Shown: piece by piece, positions 37,816-64,000 of the stretch
Layout: the number at the start of each line of letters is the position of its first letter
Position numbering within the stretch: position 1 is the first letter of the stretch
Assembly (NCBI RefSeq): GCF_042242105.1
Contig: NC_092015.1
Coordinates: 14,339,535 to 14,403,534, forward strand
DNA length: 64,000 nt
Origin: Pempheris klunzingeri
Lineage: Eukaryota; Chordata; Actinopteri; Acropomatiformes; Pempheridae
Reading direction: 5' to 3'
Position numbers and translations under genes: made by a program
Notes under the pieces: model-generated
The model's database searches: none
What the model saw: only the letters and a program-made list of their open reading frames with translations
What the model was told of the DNA's origin: nothing

Positions 37816-37959
37816 TGCTGACTCCTGCCCCGACCCACAGGCCCAGATGCTTTTCAGCACCGGCATGTATAAATAGGTCCGTTTACTCTTGGGTCGGGAC
37901 ATCGTGTTTGTGGAGCCCCCTGTGAACACTGCACTGCTATTTTTTGGGGCCGGTCAGGT
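37816..37959 (+). promoter_or_regulatory. cryba1 promoter with MARE half-site, TATA box and non-coding exon 1
   Basis: TGCTGAC at 37816-37822 (extended TGCTGACTCCTGC) matches the 5' half of a Maf site. A TATAAATA box lies at 37868-37875. A first exon beginning about 30 bp later would end at the donor GGTCAG|GTAAGC at 37959/37960. That exon contains no ATG, so translation begins in exon 2. Element order (MARE, TATA, leader exon) mirrors the divergent beta-B1-like gene. Confidence 0.6.
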
Positions 37960-38415
37960 AAGCCCTCCATCTCAATGTGTTCAGCCTATATAGACTTGTG
38001 CAGACCATTGTCACTTCACATTATTGTGTTTTTTGTCTTTGGTGTTTCTGCTGAGCCACAAAAATGTATAGTCTGAGGTCAGACATGCAGATGCATAGAC
38101 ATACTGACCATGCACTGGGAGAACAAACAGCATTGTGTCATGCATTGTGACAGCTGATCCATCAAGTATGAGCATGTAGTAGCTTCAAGAAAGGTTTCAT
38201 ACACAAACACATGACATGATACAGGTGATGTGGTCTTTAATAACGGCCAAAGTTGCCCAAAACATATGGATATGCCTCCTTTGTGGTGATTGATAATAAA
38301 CATTAAGTCAAAAACACACATTCTAGTTGATTTTGGAGGAGGTGAAAGTTAACATAAATCTGATTCTCCCTGCTCTCTTCACCTCAGGTAAATCAGCACT
38401 GAGACACACAGTAGC

Positions 38416-40252
38416 ATGGCTCTGAATAATCCCAACCCACTGGGACCATGGAAGGTGAGTGGGATCATCATAGATGACTGTCAGAAGCAGAATGGATTTA
38501 TTTCTTAATTTCATGCCTGGCCTGATGATGTCAATGATGTTTGTGTCTGTACACACATCAGTGTGTGGTTTGTGCATACTACATGTATGCATTTGTGTCC
38601 TCTCCAGATCACAGTTTATGACCAGGAGAACTTCCAGGGGAAGCGCCTGGAGTTTACAGCAGCCTGCCAGAACATCATGGAGTGTGGCGTTGACAACATC
38701 CGCTCCCTGAAGGTGGAGTGTGGCGCGTAAGTCGAATAAAGAGCTTTTTTTGCTATTTTGTCAGAGTCGTCCGTTAGTAAGTTAGTGCCCTAATGGTCCT
38801 GCATGTTATATACACACATGTCTGCGTGTCTGTCTCCTTGCTGTCTACAGCTGGGCAGGATATGAACACTCCAGCTTCTGTGGACAACAGTTTGTGCTGG
38901 AGAGGGGAGAATATCCTCACTGGGAGTCATGGAGCGGCAGCAACGCCTACCACATCGAGAGGATGATGTCCTTCCGCCCCATCTGCTCTGCTGTGAGTCT
39001 CTGTCCCAATCCAACGGCTTCCGTTTCCCTCTTCAGAGAGATAATGCACTAAATTTGACTCATCAAAACTGACTCACTTGGGATTAGAAATTAGTTTCTT
39101 GTGTGACGAGCCATCAGAGCAACTCGTACCAGCTGCTGGTTACAGCTAAATATAGACTGTAGTGCAGAGTGATCACATGAACTATTAGATTTGGACATCT
39201 CACAAAAATTAGATGAATATGTAAAACATTCTACAACATTTTTCCTTCCTGAACTTCCAGATTTGTATTTCAATAGAAAAGAAAAACAAGTGAGGAATGG
39301 ATTAAAAAGTGTATCCTGTTTAGCATCTGCTGAACAAACTTTTAATCCTCACTTGGTGTATTACTATGTTTAGACCGTTTTATACCTGTTACTGAATACA
39401 GCTGTAAATAAACGATGTAAATAAACACAAATGTTACACAGCAAAAAAAAAATGGAAAGAAATTGGATCACTTTGCAGTATACATGACTTTCTCTGCATC
39501 ATGTGCACCCACAGAACCACAAGGAATCCAAGATGGTGCTGTTTGAGAAGGAGAACTTCATGGGACGCCAGTGGGAGATAAATGATGACTACCCCTCTCT
39601 GCAGGCCATGGGCTGGGGCAACAACGAGATTGGATCTATGCAAATTCAGAGCGGCTCGTAAGTCTCAACCTCTGCACTCAGATGGATCGGGCTTTACAGG
39701 CGTCTGACATGTTAATGCTGGCGTTAACCAGCAGTTTTTAATGTTATTTATGTTTCATTGTAAGAGGAGATGTTGTTTTGCTGTTACAAGAGCAAATATT
39801 GCATTTCATATCACGGACGCTGACAATCTGCAGACACAGACACCTTAAGACCATCTGATCCCATTCGTCAGGCGCAAATGATGTATTTCAACATTTATTG
39901 CAACATCTTTTTGGCACTTTATTTGTGATTCTTGGTGTCTCAACACAACACGTTTGTAGTTAAGTGTCAAATGTATTATATTGAGATGGTTATTCTTAAT
40001 CTAAATGCATTTCCTACAACATAGGCTACATTCCCTTCAAACCACTTTCATTAATAATCACTTCTTTCCTCTCCTCCTCTCCTCCTCTCTCTCTCCTCCT
40101 CCAGCTGGGTGTGCTACCAGTTCCCAGGTTACCGCGGTTACCAGTACATCATGGAGTGCGATCGTCATGGCGGCGAGTACAAACATTACAGAGAGTGGGG
40201 CTCCCATGCTCAGTCCTTCCAGGTGCAGTCGCTGCGTCGAATCCAGCAATGA
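38416..40252 (+). CDS. cryba1: Beta-crystallin A1 (5 coding exons, 196 aa)
   Basis: Exons: 38416-38454, 38608-38726, 38851-38992, 39515-39657 and 40105-40252; all GT-AG and in phase. It is a lens structural beta-crystallin with four Greek keys, one per exon after the leader: [54 protein letters not shown] and [18 protein letters not shown]. It is close to human CRYBA1 throughout, including [25 protein letters not shown] and the C-terminal SLRRIQQ. The start gives [13 protein letters not shown], equal to the beta-A1 start of mammals. An in-frame TAA at 38389-38391, inside the same exon, rules out an upstream in-frame beta-A3 leader. The gene is divergent from the beta-B1-like gene. Which teleost duplicate it is (cryba1a or cryba1b) cannot be told here. 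Confidence 0.95.
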
Positions 40253-40279
40253 GACCTGCGGCCTCCTGTCCCAACCTCT

Positions 40280-40350
40280 CACTCTTTACCTCCTCCACCT
40301 CCTCCTCCTCTACCACCACCTCCTCCTCCTCCTCCTTCCCACCTTCACCC
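40280..40350 (+). repeat. (CTC/ACC)n pyrimidine tract in cryba1 3'UTR
   Basis: A CTC-rich, nearly purine-free tract begins about 30 nt after the stop codon. A similar CCT-rich run at 40069-40104 forms the polypyrimidine tract of the last intron. Confidence 0.8.
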
Positions 40351-40451
40351 AGCCATTCCAAGCTTTAGCCAGCTCTGTTAGACCTTAGGGAACTAAGGCT
40401 GACACCTCCTGATGTTTACCGCACTTTTGTTTTGTTCTGTTGCCAAATGAA

Positions 40452-40457
40452 AATAAA
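40452..40457 (+). terminator. cryba1 polyadenylation signal
   Basis: AATAAA lies 200 nt after the cryba1 stop codon. A second candidate is at 40658-40663. The first gives the more compact crystallin-like 3'UTR. Confidence 0.6.
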
Positions 40458-40663
40458 GAGAAATGTGATGAAGAGAAAGAACAAAAAACAAAACAGCCAC
40501 TGAGGAGAAGCCCCTGCCTTACGCCCCGATGAGGAGAGAAGAGGAGGAAGTTAAAGGGCTCGTGGCGGCAGGGTGGTGATTGTCACTCAGAGTCGTTGCT
40601 CCTTGTGGGTAACCATGGTGCTACCAGTGATCAATGAAGAAGTAATGGGCAACATAAAATAAA

Positions 40664-42300
40664 TATAACACAAGAGTCTGCTGCTAATCTCTCTGGTGCT
40701 CAGTTGTGATTTTTCTTTTTACAAACTCTCCTTAAGGGAAGCTTCATGTTGCTGTACATTTAAACTAAGACTTCTCAATTTGATTGGGACCATTTATAGT
40801 TGCATTTAGAGAGATGAAGATGATGGGAACATAAACATCACCAACATGTAATCAGTGCTACCGTTTGATTCTGCCTTGACTTACAGAAAACCAACTTCTG
40901 ATATCATTGTAACAGAGGATAAACACTTAAATGTTTGGGTCAGCAACTACAGCATAAAAAGGCAAACAGGTTACATGTATTGTGGTTGCTCCACCCATAC
41001 ACACAATGAGAGCTGCTGCATGAAGGTTACTGATAACAGGCAAAAGCACAAGAGCATCGATAAAAAAAATCTGTGCAGTGAAATTTATTTTCACTTTCAA
41101 CACTAGAAAAAGAAGAAAAAGAAAACTCTGTTATCAAATTAAAGGGTTAGGGTTAGGGTTAGGGTTAGGGTTAGGGTTAGACCCTAAAACTCAGACCAGC
41201 ACAAGAGGGTTTACTTTTAGACTGTTTTTCTTTTACATCCCTGCTGTGCATAGTAAAAGGAATCCCAGTCCATCTGTTGAGTAATACAAAACAAACTACA
41301 AACTCTCTTCGATATTGAGTTTCTAAAGCATAGAGAAACACTCCACTTGTCCTAAACGTGTGTGATATTAGTGGGTGGCCTTGGGTGTGGCCAGCTGTCA
41401 GTGTAAGCTTGGGTGAAAAAGAGTTCAGCATGGTCCAAATAATTACAGACACTGTCTGAATGCCTGCTTGCCATTTTTGTGGGCTATGTGTTATTCGTAA
41501 TGCAACAGATGACTTTTCAGGAGTCATAAAACATAGGCCTAAATACAACAAATCTAACACCTATAGCACTACAAAATCTTCTCTAATCAGCAGTTTATTT
41601 CCTAATAACAAACAGCCCACAACGTGTCACTCAACATATTTTCTCCTTCATAAAGTATAAACAATTTGGCATTGTCCAGGTAAACCAGTTCAAACAAGGC
41701 TCATTAGCAACATAAACATCTGACGTCCACTGAGAACACACTGTAAAGCGAAAGATATCAGAATCAGTGGATGTTTAATATGGAAAAGGAGTAAATAAAT
41801 CATGTGTTTTGTCACAGCCGACGCTCTATGAAGTGGACAAAGAGGGAGACCACGCAAGATTTAAAGTAATTCAAACATCTGTTATGAAACTATGACAGAA
41901 ACCTCTTGCTAAATGCACCTGTGTGTCAGTGCTGGTTGCTTTGTTGAATGTATGTGCGGCATTGTGAAGGCAAATCAAAGGAAAAGCAAACCACAAGGGT
42001 AGAAGATAATGGTGAGAGACAGATGAGGAGGCAGTCTTAATGACCACGGCCCAACCTGCACAGGTGCAACACAGGAGGCGAGATGACTCTGCTCATCTCG
42101 AAGACAGGACCTATGAATTTTTGATTTATGAATATGAGTTTTTGCAAGAAATAAAATGAAATTGATTATAAAGTATTGTTTGACTTTGGTAAACGGATAT
42201 GTAAAACAAACAAACAAATTTTCAATAAAACAAACAAACAAATTTTCATTGAAAAGGGAAAACTTTCTAACTATGTAGTAAAAACAGGTAACTCTGCCGG
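40664..42300. other. Intergenic DNA between cryba1 and cpd
   Basis: AT-rich sequence with a short telomere-like array (41144-41187) and a small imperfect duplication around 42203-42250 (AAACAAACAAATTTTCA twice). No gene was seen. Confidence 0.6.
41144..41187 (+). repeat. Interstitial telomere-type (GGGTTA)6 array
   Basis: Six perfect GGGTTA units (41144-41179) are followed, after GA, by CCCTAA at 41182-41187 in the opposite sense. Confidence 0.95.
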
Positions 42301-42309
42301 TCCACCTTA

Positions 42310-42501
42310 AGATGTGTCGTCACGGCGGGGCCCCGCCCCCGCGAGCTGAGCGGAAGTAGAAGGAAACAGACAGGCCAGACTGAGTCTGACAGAGAAAATA
42401 CGTGAGCCGCTGAGGAGACAAACACTCCTAAAACACCGGAGTCTGCTGCTTGCTGTCTGTTTTGAGGGCCCGGATGGTGTAGAGGTAGAAGACTCATCAA
42501 C
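42310..42501 (+). promoter_or_regulatory. cpd promoter and 5'UTR
   Basis: A local CpG- and GC-rich island includes a GC box (CCCCGCCCCCGCG at about 42331-42343) and an ETS-type GCGGAAGTAG immediately after it. There is no TATA box, as expected for a widely expressed gene. The start ATG follows about 150 bp later. Confidence 0.55.
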
Positions 42502-59670
<17,169 letters not shown>

Positions 59671-62090
59671 GAACCATCGCACGAATTTTGGTGATGACTC
59701 AGTGTTTTATTTTGATGTCCCCCTTAAATTTAACCCCTGGCCAACAAGGAACAGGTTGAACTCTAGGCAGCATTTCTGTCTCTTTATGACTGAGATATGA
59801 GTGATAAAGACACTTTGTTCTGATATACCAACAAGTTCTGTGGACTCGCTCCCAGTCACTCAGTTTTTAGTGCAACTACATGAATACATCAACTGCTGGT
59901 GTCTGGACTGAACGGCTGACTTTTTTTTGACTCAATCTCTCCCTGACTGGATCAGGAAAAAAAAGACAAAGAAGGCGATAAAAGGAGGGAGAGAGGAATA
60001 AAGATTTGGCCCACGGTGGCCCTCATCCGTCCAGGTTTTGAGTCCCACAGCTTTTCATTTCCGAGCCACGCAAGAGTGCTCTTTTAGACCACTACCTGTC
60101 CTTCCTGGCTGAGGGGTTCCAGCCGACAAGTCCAAATAAACTCATGTTCAGTGGGATATGTAACTCTGAATGGATATGCTTAATCTGACGCAATCTCCCC
60201 ACTGATATCATGCATTTCTTTCAATACTGCTTTGAGTTAGGAGTTTAGAAATGACATCTTTCTCTTCAATCCGAGACAGCATTGCCACACTGAAGTGTCC
60301 GAGCCTTTGGGAGACTGAATCCAATTCTGTGCCTTGGCTTCTGTAATGTTTACAGTCCGCTCAGGCTGTAGTATGTGACAGAAAACAGCAACCTAGTGAA
60401 TAGATATTACTTGGAATTTGATCCATCCTATACTCAGGTGGTAAGAGAAGAGAGAAATTCTGATTTAAAGGACTGCTGAATTCCAGTGTTGCACTGTTTC
60501 TGCACAGGCGACTCTAGACGGGCCGACCTGGGTTCAGTAGTTTTGTATTTTTCCTGTGAGTCAATGTTGTGGCCAAAACCATAACGGGAGAGAGCCTTTG
60601 AAAAGCTTTAAATCGTCAGGGAGAATCTGTTACCAATGAAATGCTTGAATGAAACCCTTCCCAGTAAGTGCGGGGTGCTCTAATTTACGCATGGAGGTCA
60701 CTTGCACTAAATGGAAAGCAAGGATCGTCCCATATCATTGGCCAGGAAAAAAAAAAAAGCTAAATATGTAATCATAAAAAGAATGTATTTGTTGTTTTTC
60801 CTTTTTGTTTAAACTACAGGTTTGCTCCAAACTGTCTGTACATGGAAAGTTACTACTGACTTTCATGCATGTCATATAGACTATGTGCCCTGTTTTTGAT
60901 CAAAGATGTGCGTTCTCATGTCTTTAATTTATCATAATAAGGAATATCATTTATGTTTTCATTTGTATATGTTGGTGTTTATTTCCCCACTAAACAATTC
61001 TATGGAGTACAAAAGTCATACCAGGATTGTCCGTCCTTTGATTATTCAGACACCCATATTACATGATTTAAATGTCCAGTGCAAAGAAATTCACATTTTC
61101 CAAACTTATCGTAAAATAAAGGGCATATTCATCGTATTCCATTTCACTGAGCTGTTGTTGAAAGCTGGAAAAAAAAATAGCAAATGGACCCTCGAGTTGA
61201 GACTTTTGCCATGTAAGAGCCTAAATCTACTCAGCACATAACTATCAATTTGATTTGCTTCATACGAGGTTTAATTTGCAGTGTTGGAGACCTTCAGTCC
61301 TTCAGAAAGTCGTTGGGGATGCTGAAAACGAGGCTACTGACGGATTATTTTAGTTGCTAACAAAAACAATGTAGTCTGGTGCGAAAAAGAGGTCGAAGAA
61401 TTCCTCTTGCGTGTTAAAGAAGCTCATTCGTTGGATGACAAATTTTAGCGGGAACGAGGACAAATCAAGGGAACAGGTTTGTGTGCAGACTTGCAATTAA
61501 AGTAGAGACCTGTGCTGAAATGTCCAACAAGGCATGGAAGGTAACTTGAAACATCTTCGAGCAAAACTGCCAAAAAACAAAACTGTGGATCAGAAATCCA
61601 CATTCCCAACTGAATTAAAATGATGGCGCTGGATCATTAAAATCAAGTCTTGCATTGGGAATGCAGTGCATGTTTACCATCGCATGCAGTGGTCTGAAGG
61701 AATACACACTCACTCACTAAAGAATTTGCCTTGATTTCCAGCTGCTATGAGAGAAAACTCTTCTCCTTTCAACAAATGCAGCTCACATCAGTAAAGTGAA
61801 ACCTGATATCTGTGTAGAGAGACCGTTTTGTATATCATTTTTTCTTTCTTTTACTCTCTGTGAATGCGTGTATATGAATTTTGAAAGTTGAGTGTGTGTC
61901 AGGGTCACGCAGTGTTGGTGTGAAGATTTTATATGAACTGGAATCAACTGTAAATAATGTTTACCAATTGTGAATGGTTAAAATAAGTGCAACTCATGCT
62001 AACCATGAATACACACAACAGAACATTTAATAAGAGCCTCTGTGTGACATGCACAAAAACTCATAAGACACAATAAAATAAACCATCTCT
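59671..62090 (+). other. Long cpd 3'UTR
   Basis: About 2.4 kb without frames or recognisable repeats follows the cpd stop. Possible early signals (AATAAA near 60000, 60135 and 61117) and a tandem AATAAA pair at 62072-62082 followed by a T/G-rich stretch suggest alternative 3' ends, the last being the strongest. Confidence 0.5.
62072..62082 (+). terminator. Probable distal cpd polyadenylation signal
   Basis: Overlapping AATAAA hexamers (CAATAAAATAAACC) are followed within about 20-30 nt by a TTGTTTTTGTTTGG stretch, the usual GU-rich downstream element. Confidence 0.5.
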
Positions 62091-62680
62091 CAACTTGTTT
62101 TTGTTTGGCATTATATTGTACTGCTGTTTTTTTTCTTTTGTGACTCGGACAGTGACAAAGTAGAGGAAAAACTGTAAACCCTGGATTAAGTAATGAACAA
62201 TAGTGTAATTATGATTAAATAATAGACTTTATTAAATTCTAAAGCTGCAGAACATGGTGCCTTTCACCCCATTTTCCACTCTCTCACATACGAGTTAAAC
62301 GTCAAATATGCAACGACAATTGATATTAAGTAGATGATGAAGAGACCGATCATCCGCTATCTTTGTTTTGCACTGCATGTTTATGTATTTGGATGCATCT
62401 CTCTACATGTTTAAATGTGTCTGTAACAAATCAACATTAATTCCAATAAAGGAATCACACACTCTAAAGAGGGAAAAAGACAGGCAGATGACAGAGGTGA
62501 TCAGTTCGACTTTTCATGTGATGATCAGATGGGTTTTCTTCAGATCTGGCGTGTCTGCACTGACACTGGTATATTTTGTTGCCTCCAGGATGATAGAATC
62601 TATTATGTGTTATTGAATTAAGAAAGTTCCATTCGACTTATTCGACCAGTACTTCTTGTTGTTTCTAATAACAGAGATTG

Positions 62681-62860
62681 GGGGCCGGTGTGGCTCAGAA
62701 GGTCAAACAGGTGTTTCCACATGTAAAAGTGTCCTTGAGCAAGACGCTGATTCCACAGTGTCCTTGATGGATGGCCCGTGTGTGTGGATGTTTGTGTGTG
62801 GGTGAAAGAGAGAAATGTAAAATGTTTTGCTCTGTGAAGGTTGAACAGCGCTGTGATTGT
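62681..62860 (+). mobile_element. tRNA-derived SINE fragment
   Basis: GGGGCCGGTGTGGCTCAGAA resembles a tRNA-like head with an A box (TGGCTCAGAAGG). It is followed by 'AAAGTGTCCTTGAGCAAGAC' and 'GCTGATTCCACA', a phrase I remember from teleost tRNA-type SINEs. A normal B box is not visible and the tail is decayed to TG-rich sequence, so it is an old, inactive copy. Confidence 0.6.
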
Positions 62861-63281
62861 GCAGGTGATACAATGAGGTTTTGATACTATCAGTATTTCA
62901 GAAACCGGAAAGAAAGAGGCCACATTATGAATGTGTGATGAAGTAGAATCAAAACTGCACAACTAAAACAAAAGTTAACATACTGTGTCCAACCATGGTA
63001 AAAAAAAATCAGCTTAAAACACTTTAACATCCTGTTAACATTCATTAATGAAATGTTGTATGTTGGACCAAGTGTGTCAAAAATACACAGAAAAAATTAG
63101 TAGCTGTATGGAGGACGGGTTGAGTCGATCTGACTGTGCTGTGGTTGAAGCAGCAAAAAACAAGGACAACAAAGCTGAACAAAGATGGGTAAAATGAAAA
63201 TAGATCTATTATTGAAGAATAAGAAGGTGAGAAAATAGGTGGAGTACAATGTTTACTTGCAAGTGTTTCTGTAAATTTCAA

Positions 63282-63530
63282 TAATAATAATACTAATTAT
63301 AACTTTAAATAGCACCTTTAAAAACGGAGTTTGCAAAGTGCTTTGACAGACAAAGCAAAACAGGATACTCGGGGAGCCATTTAACAGCAGAGTGCCGAAC
63401 AGTGAGGAAAGATTAAGCAAAGATTAAGATGCCATTACAGGAAGAAAAAGACAAGAACAGTATAGAGAGGGCAGGAGAAGAGACATTAAAACATTAAAAA
63501 ATGTATAAATACATACAAAACAATAGAGGA
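63282..63530 (+). repeat. Dispersed repeat fragment, related to 17585-17960
   Basis: AATAATAATAATACTAATTA, 'AATAGCACCTTTAAAAACGG' and 'TTGCAAAGTGCTTTGACAGA' are reminiscent of the 'TATAGAGCACATTTAAA ... AAAGTGGTTTACAG' family seen at 17585. Boundaries are approximate. Confidence 0.5.
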
Positions 63531-63683
63531 TAAAAAGATAGAAAAATACTGAATAAAAAGACAAAAAAGACAATACAAACAGTACAAAAACAAAACGTGT
63601 GTCTATATGGCCTCTGGATGGCGCTGTTTATATTAGTGGGCTGCTTGCCTGACAGGCTCTGCTGAGGGCGACAAAAACCCTCT

Positions 63684-63746
63684 GATGACGTCATTCACAG
63701 ACATGTGACACACCCCGGAAATTGGTGACGTCGCAGAACAACAAAG
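63684..63746 (+). promoter_or_regulatory. gosr1 promoter with CRE and inverted CCAAT box
   Basis: A perfect palindromic CRE (TGACGTCA, 63686-63693), an inverted CCAAT box (ATTGG, 63721-63725) and a second CRE half-site (TGACGT, 63726-63731) lie within 60 bp of the gosr1 start codon. There is no TATA box. This fits a compact housekeeping promoter with start sites very close to the ATG. Confidence 0.5.
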
Positions 63747-63780
63747 ATGGCAGGAATAGGAAGCAGCAACTACTGGGAAG
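63747..63780 (+). CDS. gosr1: Golgi SNARE GOSR1 (GS28), coding exon 1 only, partial at window end
   Basis: The exon reads MAGIGSSNYWE plus one base, followed by a GTAAAG donor. It matches the N-terminus of GOSR1 (human starts MAAGTSSYWEDLRKQ), and the phase would let the next codon be Asp. GOSR1 is a Qb-SNARE of cis-Golgi membranes acting in ER-Golgi and intra-Golgi fusion. The call is backed by position: GOSR1 directly follows CPD on the same strand in human. Exon 2 was not found in the remaining 220 bp, so the rest of the gene lies outside. The ATG has an AAAG context with a purine at -3. The exon is too short to be called from an ORF alone. Confidence 0.8.
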
Positions 63781-64000
63781 GTAAAGGAGCTCAATTTCTT
63801 CCCTTTTACAGTCCACACCGTGAGCACTAACGCCTAGTACAGCGTTCATTATGTCAACGAGTCAGTTGCCAGCGTGTTTGTCGGGGCGTTTGGCGCATAC
63901 ATTGATAGTTTAAACACAGACATGCCTCTACAAACGACTAGCTCCTGACAAGCTAGCTAACAAATCGCCATGTAAGTTAACGTTATTCCCTAAGCTGATA

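Larger units (their letters stand above)
62091..63683. other. Intergenic DNA between cpd and gosr1
   Basis: It contains a tRNA-derived SINE fragment (62681-62860) and a second dispersed repeat (63282-63530). The remaining sequence is AT-rich with no supported gene. Confidence 0.6.

Noticed and set aside
62681-62750. Functional tRNA gene
   Set aside because: Only an A-box-like segment is present; no B box, anticodon arm or terminator follows, so it is a SINE head.

Overview
This is nuclear DNA from a ray-finned fish, most likely a spiny-rayed (percomorph) teleost. The genes are vertebrate with many short exons. (CA)n microsatellites are abundant, and several non-coding repeats match what I remember as very common percomorph repeats. 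No bacterial, viral or CRISPR-like content was found.

Layout. 1-9152: repeat-rich intergenic DNA. 9153-13645 (+): foxn1, the thymus forkhead factor. 16631-29558 (-): unc119, convergent to foxn1, with a tiny first coding exon 10.9 kb upstream of the others. 31650-33091 (-): a beta-B1-like crystallin. 38416-40252 (+): cryba1, arranged head to head with it; both crystallins have TATA boxes and Maf-type (MARE) lens sites upstream. 42502-59670 (+): cpd, carboxypeptidase D, 21 coding exons encoding 1369 aa. 57558-58252 (-): an unrecognised two-exon reading frame nested antisense in cpd intron 19. 63747-63780 (+): coding exon 1 of gosr1, which continues beyond the window.

foxn1, unc119, cryba1, cpd and gosr1 all have orthologues in human 17q11.2, so this is a compacted piece of conserved synteny rather than an operon. 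The neighbours do unrelated jobs: thymic epithelium, photoreceptor lipid-protein trafficking, lens structure, trans-Golgi peptide processing and a Golgi SNARE.

All coding models were joined by hand from reading frame, splice dinucleotides and remembered family sequence, and every exon junction was checked for phase. The points most worth a second look are the nested antisense ORF, two GC-AG introns and a NAGNAG acceptor in cpd, the crystallin head-to-head pair, an in-frame stop that rules out a beta-A3 leader in cryba1, the distant first exon of unc119, a perfect 20-bp inverted repeat and a short interstitial telomere array.
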